DNA of 64,000 nucleotides, taken from the NCBI RefSeq assembly GCF_900129885.1, contig NZ_FQXE01000023.1:1-64000 (forward strand), given 5' to 3'. This document shows positions 8,045 to 15,867 of the stretch, piece after piece. The notes below the pieces were generated by a model that ran no database searches, was not told the origin of the DNA, and saw only the letters and a program-made list of their open reading frames with translations. Positions within the stretch are counted from its first letter, which is position 1; each line of letters opens with the position of its first letter. The DNA comes from Pollutimonas bauzanensis. Lineage in GTDB: Bacteria; Pseudomonadota; Gammaproteobacteria; Burkholderiales; Burkholderiaceae_B. The position numbers and the translations under genes are program-made.

Positions 8045-8124
8045 GCCTACAGCCCTTGTGCCAGGGACCTGTAGGCATCATCAATCGGCTTGCGCCGATG
8101 GTTAAAGGAGGAATGCCATCTCCG
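8045..8124 (-). promoter_or_regulatory. crcB: Fluoride riboswitch (crcB motif), crcB operon
   Basis: On the minus strand GGAGATGGCATTCCTCC (8107-8123), TTAACC and TGATGATGCCTAC form the aptamer core (8068-8124). The 3' end of the aptamer can pair with a downstream copy: GCCTACAG/CTGTAGGC (8045-8052 with 8069-8076). Unlike the MFS and CLC copies no U-tract follows, so control may be translational or Rho-linked. It is back-to-back with the divergent riboswitch at 8218. Confidence 0.93.
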
Positions 8125-8129
8125 TAAAG

Positions 8130-8158
8130 AGTGTAACAAGCCCAACGATGGCACGCAA
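8130..8158 (-). promoter_or_regulatory. Sigma-70 promoter of the crcB operon
   Basis: On the minus strand -35 TTGCGT (8153-8158) and -10 TACACT (8130-8135) are spaced 17 bases. Transcription would start about 8124, at the first base of the riboswitch. Confidence 0.65.
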
Positions 8159-8182
8159 TACGTATAGGGCATAAGGCCAGGA

Positions 8183-8211
8183 TTGCCGAAACGCACACAC
8201 CGATGTAGACT
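8183..8211 (+). promoter_or_regulatory. Sigma-70 promoter of the hydrogenase-like/MutS operon
   Basis: -35 TTGCCG (8183-8188) and -10 TAGACT (8206-8211) are spaced 17 bases; transcription would start about 8218, immediately before the aptamer. It diverges from the crcB promoter with only 24 bases between their -35 boxes. Confidence 0.65.
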
Positions 8212-8217
8212 GTGTTA

Positions 8218-8305
8218 CAGGAGATGGCATTCCTCCTTATAACCGCCCAAACCGGCTGATGATGCCTACCAAACTACTCCTGTTACGCAGGAAAGGGATT
8301 GGTGG
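8218..8305 (+). promoter_or_regulatory. Fluoride riboswitch (crcB motif), hydrogenase-like/MutS operon
   Basis: GGAGATGGCATTCCTCC (8220-8236), ATAACCGCC and CTGATGATGCCTACC (to 8270) match the aptamer core. The 3' arm CTACCAA (8266-8272) is complementary, with one G-U pair, to TTGGTGG (8299-8305), enclosing a TCCTG/CAGGA hairpin, an alternative fold that would break the aptamer. No U-tract follows. The first gene begins 128 bases later after a GAGGAG ribosome site. Confidence 0.93.
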
Positions 8306-8433
8306 CGCCGGTGAAAAAAACCGTTATAACCCTACCCATAGCGCCTCACTGTAACGCTTGTTACTTTTGCGCGGCAGCGAATTTCCCTGTGCGCGCGGCT
8401 CTGCAATTTAGTCGCGAGCCCTGAGGAGCAAGC

Positions 8434-9378
8434 ATGGTACGGGACATCCTGCTCCAGATTGCCCAAGTTGCCACGGTGCTTCTTTTGTCACCCTTATTGC
8501 AAGGCCTCATCCTGCAATGGGAAGAACGCGTTCAACGCGCGCAAGGGCCGGGTATCTTCCAGCCCTACCGTGATCTATGGAAGCTGTTTCACAAGCAGCA
8601 GGTCGTACCTGAGACCGCTAGTTTTATCTATTGGTTAGCACCCATCGTTGCCTTTACGTGCATGCTAACGGTGCCGATTCTTATTCCCGTGCTGACCAAT
8701 TACCCGTTGCCGGCATCGGACATGGGCGATATTTTGGGCGGAGGCTTAATCCTCACGCTGGGCGCTTTCATGATCACGCTGGCCGGATTGGATTCGGGCA
8801 GTGCCTACGGGGGCATAGGCGCCTCACGATCCGCCATGTTGGTTATCTTGGCCGAACCTGCGCTTATTTTGGTATTTGTCGGCATTACGCTGCTGGCCAA
8901 ATCCATGCTGCCTTTTGTCGTGAACCATTTGCTGGTGCGCCAGCCCGAGCTCTATTGGAGCCCCGCTCATCTGTTTCTGGTGGCGGCCTTCTTTATTCTT
9001 CTGCTGGTCGAGACCGACCGGTTGCCCATTCATTCCAGCACGCATATTGAAGTCTACATGATTGAAGAGGCTCGGGTTCTGGAGTATTCGGGTCCGTTAC
9101 TCGCCTTGTTGAAGTGGGCTTCCATGATGAAGCAGGCCATCTTCTACATCCTGTTCTGTAACGTGTTGGTGCTGCCGTGGGGCCTTTCCTATCGGGGCGA
9201 AGCCCTGGGAGTCTTGGGTGCCCTCATTGCACTTTTATTGAAATTCATGCTCGTTGCCGCGGCGGTCGTTTTTGTCGAAACCGCACAAGCGCGCTTGCGC
9301 TATTACCGCTATCAGGAACCCTTGGCTGCGTCTTTTCTTTTAGCCATCCTGGCCATTGTCGCCAACCAATTGAGGTAA
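8434..9378 (+). CDS. HyfC/HycD/NuoH-type membrane subunit
   Basis: A 314-residue, eight-helix membrane protein of the NuoH/HycD family, the subunit that links the hydrogenase-like peripheral arm to the membrane. Visible signatures are QPYRDLWKLFHK (about 49-60), ASRSAMLVILAEPALILV and the acidic loop ETDRLPIHSSTHIEVYMIEEARVLEYSGP, which lines the quinone-like cavity in complex I relatives. GAGGAG ribosome site six bases before ATG. First gene of a tightly packed eight-gene operon behind a fluoride riboswitch. Confidence 0.92.
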   Translation: MVRDILLQIAQVATVLLLSPLLQGLILQWEERVQRAQGPGIFQPYRDLWKLFHKQQVVPETASFIYWLAPIVAFTCMLTVPILIPVLTNYPLPASDMGDILGGGLILTLGAFMITLAGLDSGSAYGGIGASRSAMLVILAEPALILVFVGITLLAKSMLPFVVNHLLVRQPELYWSPAHLFLVAAFFILLLVETDRLPIHSSTHIEVYMIEEARVLEYSGPLLALLKWASMMKQAIFYILFCNVLVLPWGLSYRGEALGVLGALIALLLKFMLVAAAVVFVETAQARLRYYRYQEPLAASFLLAILAIVANQLR

Positions 9379-9383
9379 AAACC

Positions 9384-10064
9384 ATGCTCGCTGCGCACTT
9401 ACCACCCTTGGCCGCTTCACTTTTTAGCTTATTGGCCATAGGCAGCTTGCTATTGGCGTTTGTCATGCTGGGTTCGCGCTGGCTCAAAGACTATTTGCTG
9501 GCCTTTGCCGCGCAATCCTGGCTGATCGCGATTTTGTCGGCGGCCATTGGCTATTACGGGCACTTTACCGAGCTGTACTTGATTGCGGTCCTGACGGCGG
9601 TGTTTCGCGGCATGATCCTGCCGTGGATGATATTGCGGGTTGTCGACCGGCTGGATGTCGATCGCGAGTTGCAGGAGCGCTTGTCGGCGAGCACGAGCCT
9701 GGTACTAGGCGGGCTCCTGACGCTGTTCGCCTTTGTGGTCTCTACGCACCTGGCGCAGTCGCTAGACCTGGCCGGCACGGTCGCCGTACTGGCACTGACG
9801 GTCATGCTATCGATGAAATTAATTGGCTTTCTGATGTTGGCGGTGCGTGGCGAAGCCGTGAGCCAAGTGCTTGGGCTGTTGGTCCTGGAGAACGGTATTT
9901 TTCTGGGTAGCCAGATTCTGATACCCGGCATGCCCTTGCTGATCGAGCTGGTCATTCTTTTTGATTTGTTGGTCGTGGTGGCATGCTTTGGCGTTCTGGT
10001 GCGCTATTTGGCCGTGCATGCCGGTGCCACCAACGCGCGCGCCTTACGCAGATTGGTGGGCTGA
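9384..10064 (+). CDS. HyfE-type membrane subunit
   Basis: A 226-residue, very hydrophobic protein with about six to seven helices, matching HyfE of hydrogenase-4, which corresponds to NuoK fused to extra helices. The Glu-containing helix LLVLENGIFLGSQ (about 170-182) aligns with the NuoK proton-channel helix. The start at 9384 has GAGG upstream and lies five bases after the previous stop. It would form part of the proton- or ion-translocating arm. Confidence 0.85.
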   Translation: MLAAHLPPLAASLFSLLAIGSLLLAFVMLGSRWLKDYLLAFAAQSWLIAILSAAIGYYGHFTELYLIAVLTAVFRGMILPWMILRVVDRLDVDRELQERLSASTSLVLGGLLTLFAFVVSTHLAQSLDLAGTVAVLALTVMLSMKLIGFLMLAVRGEAVSQVLGLLVLENGIFLGSQILIPGMPLLIELVILFDLLVVVACFGVLVRYLAVHAGATNARALRRLVG

Positions 10065-11563
10065 TGACCATACGACTAATCCTAATCATTTTGCTCGCGC
10101 CGTTGGCAGCTGTTCTAGGCTGCTTAGCAGTACGCCGGCCGCGACCCGCCGAATTCTTGAACTTAGCGGCGGCCGTTGCCGTATTTCTGGCCACGTTACG
10201 GCTATTGCCCGAAACCTTGAATGGTCCATTCTACTTTTGGAATGACTATTTGATCGTGGATGCGTTGGGTACCTGGGCGCTGCTGTGCGTATCGAGTGTG
10301 TATCTGCTGGGATCGATTTACGCCATAGGCTACATGCGTATTCTCAATGTAGAGGTGCGTTTGCACCGCTTCTATGCGCTCTATGCCGGGTTTGGCCTGA
10401 CCACGCTAACGAGTCCGCTCATGAATAACGCCGGGGTGTACTGGATCGCCATTGAGCTGACCACCTTGGTTTCCACGTTTCTGGTGTGTTTTGAGCTGAG
10501 CCGTGAAAGCATCGAAGCCGCCTGGAAATACATTGTGATTGTGTCGGCCGGCATCAGTTTGGCGCTTCTGGGCACCATACTGTATTACTGGGGCGCAAGC
10601 CTCGTGCTAGGCCCAACCTACGATATGACGTGGAAAGCGCTCAGAACCGCTGCGCCGCACATGAATCCGGCTATCAGCACAATCGCTTTCTTTCTTGTTA
10701 TTGTCGGGTTCGGCACCAAAGTCGGACTCGCGCCCATGCATACCTGGCTGCCCGATGCACATAGCGAAGGACCGACACCTGTGTCGGTCATGCTCTCCGG
10801 GGCGCTGCTGAATACGGCCATGGTCGGCATTGCACGCTATTTGCAAATTAGCGACGCGGCGCAGATCGGGCTGCTGCCACGCGCGTTGGTTGTTGTGCTG
10901 GGCACGGCGTCGTTGGCGGTGGCGGCCTTGTTCATCGTTCGCCAAACCAATATCAAGCGGCTGATGGCCTATTCCAGTATTGAACACATGGGTATTTTGG
11001 CACTCGGCTTTGGATTCGGTGGCCCCCTGGGCGTGGCCGGCGCGCTTTATCACATGCTGAATCATTCGTTATGTAAGTCGCTCATGTTCTTCGGCGCCGG
11101 CAACGTCATGCGGGTATGGGGCACCAAGAGAATCAAAGCGATACGCGACGTGCCCCGCCGGCTTCCCGTTTCGGGCTGGTTGTGGCTTGCCGGCGCCGTG
11201 GCAATCACCGGAGCCCCGCCTTTTGGCCTGTTCTTAAGCGAAATCGTCATCTTACGCGCCGGTCTGACCACGGCCTTTGTCTGGGCGGCGTTTCTGATGG
11301 CGCTGCTGCTGATCGTCGTCTTTATCGGGTTTCTGAATCATTTTCGTGCCCTGTACTTTAGCCCCATTCCAGATAGCCATCGTGATACATCGACCTCGAA
11401 TAAGAAAACAAAGGCGCCAGCCGACTTTCCCTCGGTCTGGTGTACCTTGCCGATGTGGTTGGCCTTGATCCCGTTACTCGTTCTGGGTTTGTGGTGGCCC
11501 GATTTCTTTATGCGTTTCTTTGCCGCTGTAGCCGCCGGACTGGGCGCAGGAGGCACACCATGA
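10064..11563 (+). CDS. HyfF-type (NuoL/M antiporter-like) membrane subunit
   Basis: A 499-residue protein with about fourteen helices of the proton-antiporter family. Key residues are in the expected places: a Glu in WIAIELTTLVSTFLV (TM5), Lys in FGTKVGLAPMHTWLPDAH (TM7) and a Lys/His-rich segment YHMLNHSLCKSLMFFGAG. Start overlaps the preceding stop (TGATG). Such subunits pump protons or exchange Na+/H+ when driven by the redox arm. Confidence 0.92.
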   Translation: MTIRLILIILLAPLAAVLGCLAVRRPRPAEFLNLAAAVAVFLATLRLLPETLNGPFYFWNDYLIVDALGTWALLCVSSVYLLGSIYAIGYMRILNVEVRLHRFYALYAGFGLTTLTSPLMNNAGVYWIAIELTTLVSTFLVCFELSRESIEAAWKYIVIVSAGISLALLGTILYYWGASLVLGPTYDMTWKALRTAAPHMNPAISTIAFFLVIVGFGTKVGLAPMHTWLPDAHSEGPTPVSVMLSGALLNTAMVGIARYLQISDAAQIGLLPRALVVVLGTASLAVAALFIVRQTNIKRLMAYSSIEHMGILALGFGFGGPLGVAGALYHMLNHSLCKSLMFFGAGNVMRVWGTKRIKAIRDVPRRLPVSGWLWLAGAVAITGAPPFGLFLSEIVILRAGLTTAFVWAAFLMALLLIVVFIGFLNHFRALYFSPIPDSHRDTSTSNKKTKAPADFPSVWCTLPMWLALIPLLVLGLWWPDFFMRFFAAVAAGLGAGGTP

Positions 11564-13053
11564 ACGATCCGCGTATTGAAGATCTGGATATTGATCAACT
11601 ACCCATGCGCTGCCAGCAGTTAGTAACGCAGGGCGGTCGTCTGGACTTTGCCTACGCCTGGTTTCCCAACCAGGATACCGATCCCGAGCTTCGATATATT
11701 GTCCATCCCGCACCGAGTCAGCCATTACACATCTGGCGTTGCCGCCCTGGCCAAGCGTCCATTCCTAGCCTTGCCGACATCGCTCCCCTGGCGTCATGGT
11801 ATGAACGCGAGATGAGTGATCTGTGCGGGCTGCACTTTCGGGGTCAAGCCCATACCCAGCCGCTTGTCTTCTTGCCGGGTGCGACTGTAACAGCACCTCC
11901 GCTGAGTTTGGCCAGCGCCGAACCGCTGCTTCGCTATAAGCCGGTGGCCTATGAGCTACCGCACATCGGGGGTCCGGATCGGGAAGATATTCAGGTGTTG
12001 CCCTTTGGACCAGTACGCGCCGATGTCGTGGAGTCCGCACAGTTTGTGTTTTTCTATATTGGCGAAGCAATCCTGCACTACCATGCGCAGCTTTTTTTCA
12101 AGCATCGCGGCATGGAAAAACGCTTCGAAGGCCGACCATCGGATTTAGGCGTGGTATTGGCCGAACGGGTCTCAGGCGTGGGTAGCGCCGCTCATGCTCT
12201 GGCGTACAGCCAGGCGATCGAAGCCGCGGCGGGCTGCGTGGTGCCACCAAGGGCGCAAGCACTACGCGTCATTCTGGCTGAGCTGGAGCGTCTATACAAC
12301 CATTTGCATTATCTCGGTCATTTGTGCCATACGACGACCTTGAAAGTGGGTGAGGCGCAGGGCAAGTATCTGGAGGAGCTTGCCAAGCAAATCAATGCCC
12401 GAGTGGCCGGCGATCGCTTACTGCGTAACCTGCTCTGTCCTGGCGGACTGCGTCGCAATTTGCAGTTGGAAGGACTCACGTTTGATTTGCAAAAGTTACA
12501 GGATCGGTTCGCGCCTTATGCACGCATGCTCGAAACCAGTACGCCGCACCTGGACCGCCTGATAACCACCGGTCTGTTAACGCGGCAAGCCGCGATCGAT
12601 CAAGGCGCCACGGGCCCCATTGAACGGGCTTCGGGAATCAATCGAGATCTGCGCCGCGATCATCCGTATGCCGGCTATGCGTCGCTATTAGTGGGTGCCA
12701 CGGTGAAAGAAGCCGGTGATGCGCATGCACGCCAACAGGTCCGCATTACTGAAATCGAAAATAGCTTTGGCTTGATTGAGCAGGTCATGAATACGCTGCC
12801 ATCCGGACCGACCCACGTTCCATGTACGCCCTTGCCGGGCAGTGAGGGGTTGGGCTGGGCGGAGTCGCCCCGGGGCTCGCTCTATTACGCGGTACATATC
12901 GGCGGCGACGGCCGTTTGGCGCGGGTCAAAATCAAGTCGCCCAGCTTTTCCAATTGGCGCGTTTTTCCGTTCACGGTGCATGACAGCAACATGATGGACT
13001 ATGCGATCAACGAGGCCAGTTTTGGCCTGACCACGGCCGGTTGCGACCGCTAG
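11560..13053 (+). CDS. Hydrogenase-like large subunit (NuoC-NuoD fusion) lacking NiFe ligands
   Basis: A 497-residue HyfG/HycE-like protein: a NuoC-type N-terminal domain (WYEREMSDLCGLHF, about 84-97) fused to the NuoD/large-subunit domain (FFKHRGMEKRFEG, ERLYNHLHYLGHLCH, GGLRRNL, ESPRGSLYY). Hydrogenases bind NiFe through RVCGIC and DPCxxC; here these read RVSGVG (about 203-208) and SFGLTTAGCDR at the very C-terminus, so all four cysteines are absent and the protein stops where a maturation-cleaved tail would be. It therefore should not be a hydrogenase. AGGAGG ribosome site; ATGA overlap with the gene before. Confidence 0.92.
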   Translation: MNDPRIEDLDIDQLPMRCQQLVTQGGRLDFAYAWFPNQDTDPELRYIVHPAPSQPLHIWRCRPGQASIPSLADIAPLASWYEREMSDLCGLHFRGQAHTQPLVFLPGATVTAPPLSLASAEPLLRYKPVAYELPHIGGPDREDIQVLPFGPVRADVVESAQFVFFYIGEAILHYHAQLFFKHRGMEKRFEGRPSDLGVVLAERVSGVGSAAHALAYSQAIEAAAGCVVPPRAQALRVILAELERLYNHLHYLGHLCHTTTLKVGEAQGKYLEELAKQINARVAGDRLLRNLLCPGGLRRNLQLEGLTFDLQKLQDRFAPYARMLETSTPHLDRLITTGLLTRQAAIDQGATGPIERASGINRDLRRDHPYAGYASLLVGATVKEAGDAHARQQVRITEIENSFGLIEQVMNTLPSGPTHVPCTPLPGSEGLGWAESPRGSLYYAVHIGGDGRLARVKIKSPSFSNWRVFPFTVHDSNMMDYAINEASFGLTTAGCDR

Positions 13054-13063
13054 GAGATAAGTG

Positions 13064-13879
13064 ATGCCATTGTGGACGCTGTACGGTTTAACAAAAGGAA
13101 AGGCCAGCACGGCGTGGCCGGAATCAGGTGATGATGGGCAAACCGGGGTGCGAGGCATGCCGCGTTTTGACCCGGCCAAATGCCTGGACGGATGCCAGCG
13201 CTGCGCGGATTCTTGCCTGCCCGAGGCGATTACCGTGATCGATGCCGGCCAAGCCCGCATCGCGGTCGATTACGGACGTTGCGTTACCTGCCAGGCGTGC
13301 GTAGAAGCCTGTCCGACCGGAGCATTTACCTCGTCCTCAGACTGGGCCTTTGGTGTTCGCCGGCGCGAGGATCTGGTTTGGGCCCAAGCCATAAAAACGC
13401 CCCAGGCAGAACAGCTAAAAGGGAATATCCATCGGATTTTTGGGCGTAGTCTACATATCCGCCACGTCGATGCAGGTTCCTGCAACGGATGCGAATCCGA
13501 ACTGCAGGCGCTGAATAATCCGTTCTATAACTTGCATCGATTAGGCATCTTTTTTACAGCCTCGCCGCGCTTTGCCGATTTACTACTGGTCACAGGACCG
13601 GTGACCTACGCCATGCGAGGCCCGCTTCTGGAAACCTATGAGGCAATGCCTGAACCTCGGTTTGTCATGGCTATGGGCACCTGCGCGGTATCGGGCGGCA
13701 CGAACGGCGGTGGTTATGCCTGCGGACAGGGCTTAGATGGCGTATTGCCCGTTGATGTCTACCTGCCCGGTTGCGCGCCCAATCCGGCAGCCATCATCCA
13801 TACGCTGTTGTTACTGCTTGAGCGCATGCCTCAGCGGGTGCATGGGGGGCAACAAGAGCACGAGGATAACCATGCCTGA
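13064..13879 (+). CDS. Ferredoxin-hydrogenase small-subunit fusion (HyfH-HyfI-like)
   Basis: A 271-residue fusion. Residues 33-90 form a two-[4Fe-4S] ferredoxin (C40, C44, C47, C51 with unusual CxxxCxxCxxxC spacing, then C73, C76, C79, C83), like HyfH/NuoI. Residues 120-260 are a NuoB/HyfI small subunit that keeps the proximal-cluster cysteines in GSCNGCESE (about 138-146), MGTCAVSGG (about 203) and LPGCAPNP (about 233). Electron transfer up to the degenerate large subunit therefore looks intact. AGGAGA ribosome site before ATG 13064. The two genes are separate in classical hyf operons. Confidence 0.9.
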   Translation: MPLWTLYGLTKGKASTAWPESGDDGQTGVRGMPRFDPAKCLDGCQRCADSCLPEAITVIDAGQARIAVDYGRCVTCQACVEACPTGAFTSSSDWAFGVRRREDLVWAQAIKTPQAEQLKGNIHRIFGRSLHIRHVDAGSCNGCESELQALNNPFYNLHRLGIFFTASPRFADLLLVTGPVTYAMRGPLLETYEAMPEPRFVMAMGTCAVSGGTNGGGYACGQGLDGVLPVDVYLPGCAPNPAAIIHTLLLLLERMPQRVHGGQQEHEDNHA

Positions 13880-15857
13880 AGGCCTAATCGTCGCGTTTTT
13901 GCTGATCATCGCCGGCTTGTTGATGGCGCTGCTGCGCTGGAGCATGCCCGCTCGGTGGCTAATTAGCGCAGGGGCTGCGGCCGGCGTTGTGACGGCAGCA
14001 ACCACACTGCCACACGGTAGCGCGGCGCTGATCTTGCCTTTTACGCTGGCCGGCCAGACGGTGACGCTCAGTTACGCCACTGAGGCGCTTTGGTTGATGG
14101 GGTTTGGACTAATGCCTGCTGTGTTGGCGATAGGGCTGTGTAGCCCGATAGTGCTCGCGCGACCCGGTTGGTTGGTTGGGGCCGCCATGTCGCTACTGGG
14201 CGCGTTGGGCATCTATGGCGTGCAGGACGCCTATTCCTTTTTGATTTCCTGGGAACTCATGAGCTTAGGCGGGGCCATCATGCTGTTGGCCGAACGGCTC
14301 TCCAAAGACTATGGCAAGGCCGTCTTATTCATGTTGGCGCTATTGGAGTTCGGTACGGTAGCGATCCTAGTCGCCTTTTTGCTGCTGGGCCATGCGAGCG
14401 GGAACAGCATGGACTTTGCTGGATTTCCCGCAGGCGCGCATGCCTTGTCTAGTGATGGTCGCATTCTGGTCGGCGCCTTGTTGGTCGTCGGTTTTGGCGC
14501 GAAGCTGGGGCTCTTGCCGTTCTACGAGTGGTTTCCTGGCGCCTATGCCTGCGGTAGCGGGGCATCGGGCGCGATCTTGTCTGGCGTAGTGTTAAACGCC
14601 GCTTTCTTTGCGCTGTCGCGCGGCTTGGTGCAATGGTTGCCAAGCGAGGGCGAGTGGCTATTCGCCCTGGGCACAGGCATTACCGTTATCGGGGTTTTCT
14701 CGGCCATTCTTGCGGCGTTTCACGCCTTCCAGCAAGACGATTGGCGGCGCTTACTTTCGTTCTCGACCGCTGAAAACGCGTCCATTGCCGTCACCGTATT
14801 GGGTGCTTGTCTGATTTTTCGGGAGAATGCTCAATTCGATTTGGCTGCTCTGGCCTGGACCGTTGCACTTTTGCATTTGGCAGGCCATGCGCTGGCCAAG
14901 GGCGGCCTTTTTCTCTGCGCCGATGGTATTTATAGGGCCGCAGCGGGGTATGGCATCGTGCAGGGTGGATGGCTGCGCAAGGCGGGCGTCGCCTTCGGCG
15001 TGGGGGCCTTGTTTTGCACTATGAGTCTGGCGGCCGTTCCGCCACAAATGGGTTTTGTCAGCGAATGGTTCGTTTTTCAAACGCTGTTTCAGGGGTTTCA
15101 TCTTGGCAACTTGGGTGGCAAGCTTCTGCTCGCCCTGGCTGGGGCGGGCTTGGCACTTACCGCCGCTGTCGCGTTGGCGACCTCTATTAAGTTATTCGGC
15201 GTTGGACTGCTGGGCGCTCCCAGGCAGATAGATCAAGCCGGTATTAGCCGCCGTTACTGTTGGTGTGTTCTGTTGCTCGGGGTGGCTGTTCTGGCGTCTG
15301 CCACCGGCCTGCCGATATGGCTAGGCGCCCTGGACGATGTGGAATTCACCCGGTTTGGTGCGCATGGCGCCCTGGCAATGATGAATGGATGGGTGTTGGT
15401 GCCGTTAACCGATACCTTTGCCTTTATCTCGCCTTCCATGCTGATGATCGCGATGCCACTGTTGGCCATTTTGCCATTGCTTTTGCTGCTCAACATTCGC
15501 CGTCACCGAATTCGCCGCGCACGGGTCTGGTATGGAGGCATGATCGAAGATCCTCAGTGCGCGGCCACTACCTCGCTGAGTTTTTCCAATGCCATGCGCA
15601 CGGTATATCGCCTCATCTATCGGCCCACACAGGATACAACGCGCGAGCACCGGACCAATGCTTACTTCGTGCAAAAAGTCGATTTTCACCACGATGTGGC
15701 CAAGATGTTTGACCCTTGGTTGTTCAAGCCAATTCAACAGGTTGTCTGGAAACTGGCGGGGCGGCTGCGAGCTTTGCAGTCCGGCGATCTGAATTTTTAC
15801 CTGGCGCTCATCGGAGCTTTGCTAATCGTAATTCTATTCTTGACCTTGTTGCAATGA
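13872..15857 (+). CDS. HyfB-type (NuoL-like) antiporter subunit
   Basis: A 661-residue protein of about sixteen helices. It carries the TM5 Glu (FLISWELMSLGG), the TM7 Lys (FGAKLGLLPFYEWFPGAY) and a TM8 His/Lys (HLAGHALAKGGLFL), and ends with an amphipathic region plus a final hydrophobic helix (LNFYLALIGALLIVILF) as in HyfB/HycC. It overlaps the end of the small-subunit gene by eight bases. With HyfF- and HyfE-like subunits it gives the complex two antiporter-like modules, as in hydrogenase-4. Confidence 0.9.
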   Translation: MPEGLIVAFLLIIAGLLMALLRWSMPARWLISAGAAAGVVTAATTLPHGSAALILPFTLAGQTVTLSYATEALWLMGFGLMPAVLAIGLCSPIVLARPGWLVGAAMSLLGALGIYGVQDAYSFLISWELMSLGGAIMLLAERLSKDYGKAVLFMLALLEFGTVAILVAFLLLGHASGNSMDFAGFPAGAHALSSDGRILVGALLVVGFGAKLGLLPFYEWFPGAYACGSGASGAILSGVVLNAAFFALSRGLVQWLPSEGEWLFALGTGITVIGVFSAILAAFHAFQQDDWRRLLSFSTAENASIAVTVLGACLIFRENAQFDLAALAWTVALLHLAGHALAKGGLFLCADGIYRAAAGYGIVQGGWLRKAGVAFGVGALFCTMSLAAVPPQMGFVSEWFVFQTLFQGFHLGNLGGKLLLALAGAGLALTAAVALATSIKLFGVGLLGAPRQIDQAGISRRYCWCVLLLGVAVLASATGLPIWLGALDDVEFTRFGAHGALAMMNGWVLVPLTDTFAFISPSMLMIAMPLLAILPLLLLLNIRRHRIRRARVWYGGMIEDPQCAATTSLSFSNAMRTVYRLIYRPTQDTTREHRTNAYFVQKVDFHHDVAKMFDPWLFKPIQQVVWKLAGRLRALQSGDLNFYLALIGALLIVILFLTLLQ

Positions 15858-15867
15858 GGAAGTGGCC

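Noticed and set aside
8434-15857. Annotation as a true formate hydrogenlyase or NiFe hydrogenase
   Set aside because: All NiFe-binding cysteines are absent in the large subunit and no maturation (hyp) genes or formate dehydrogenase-H are in the island.
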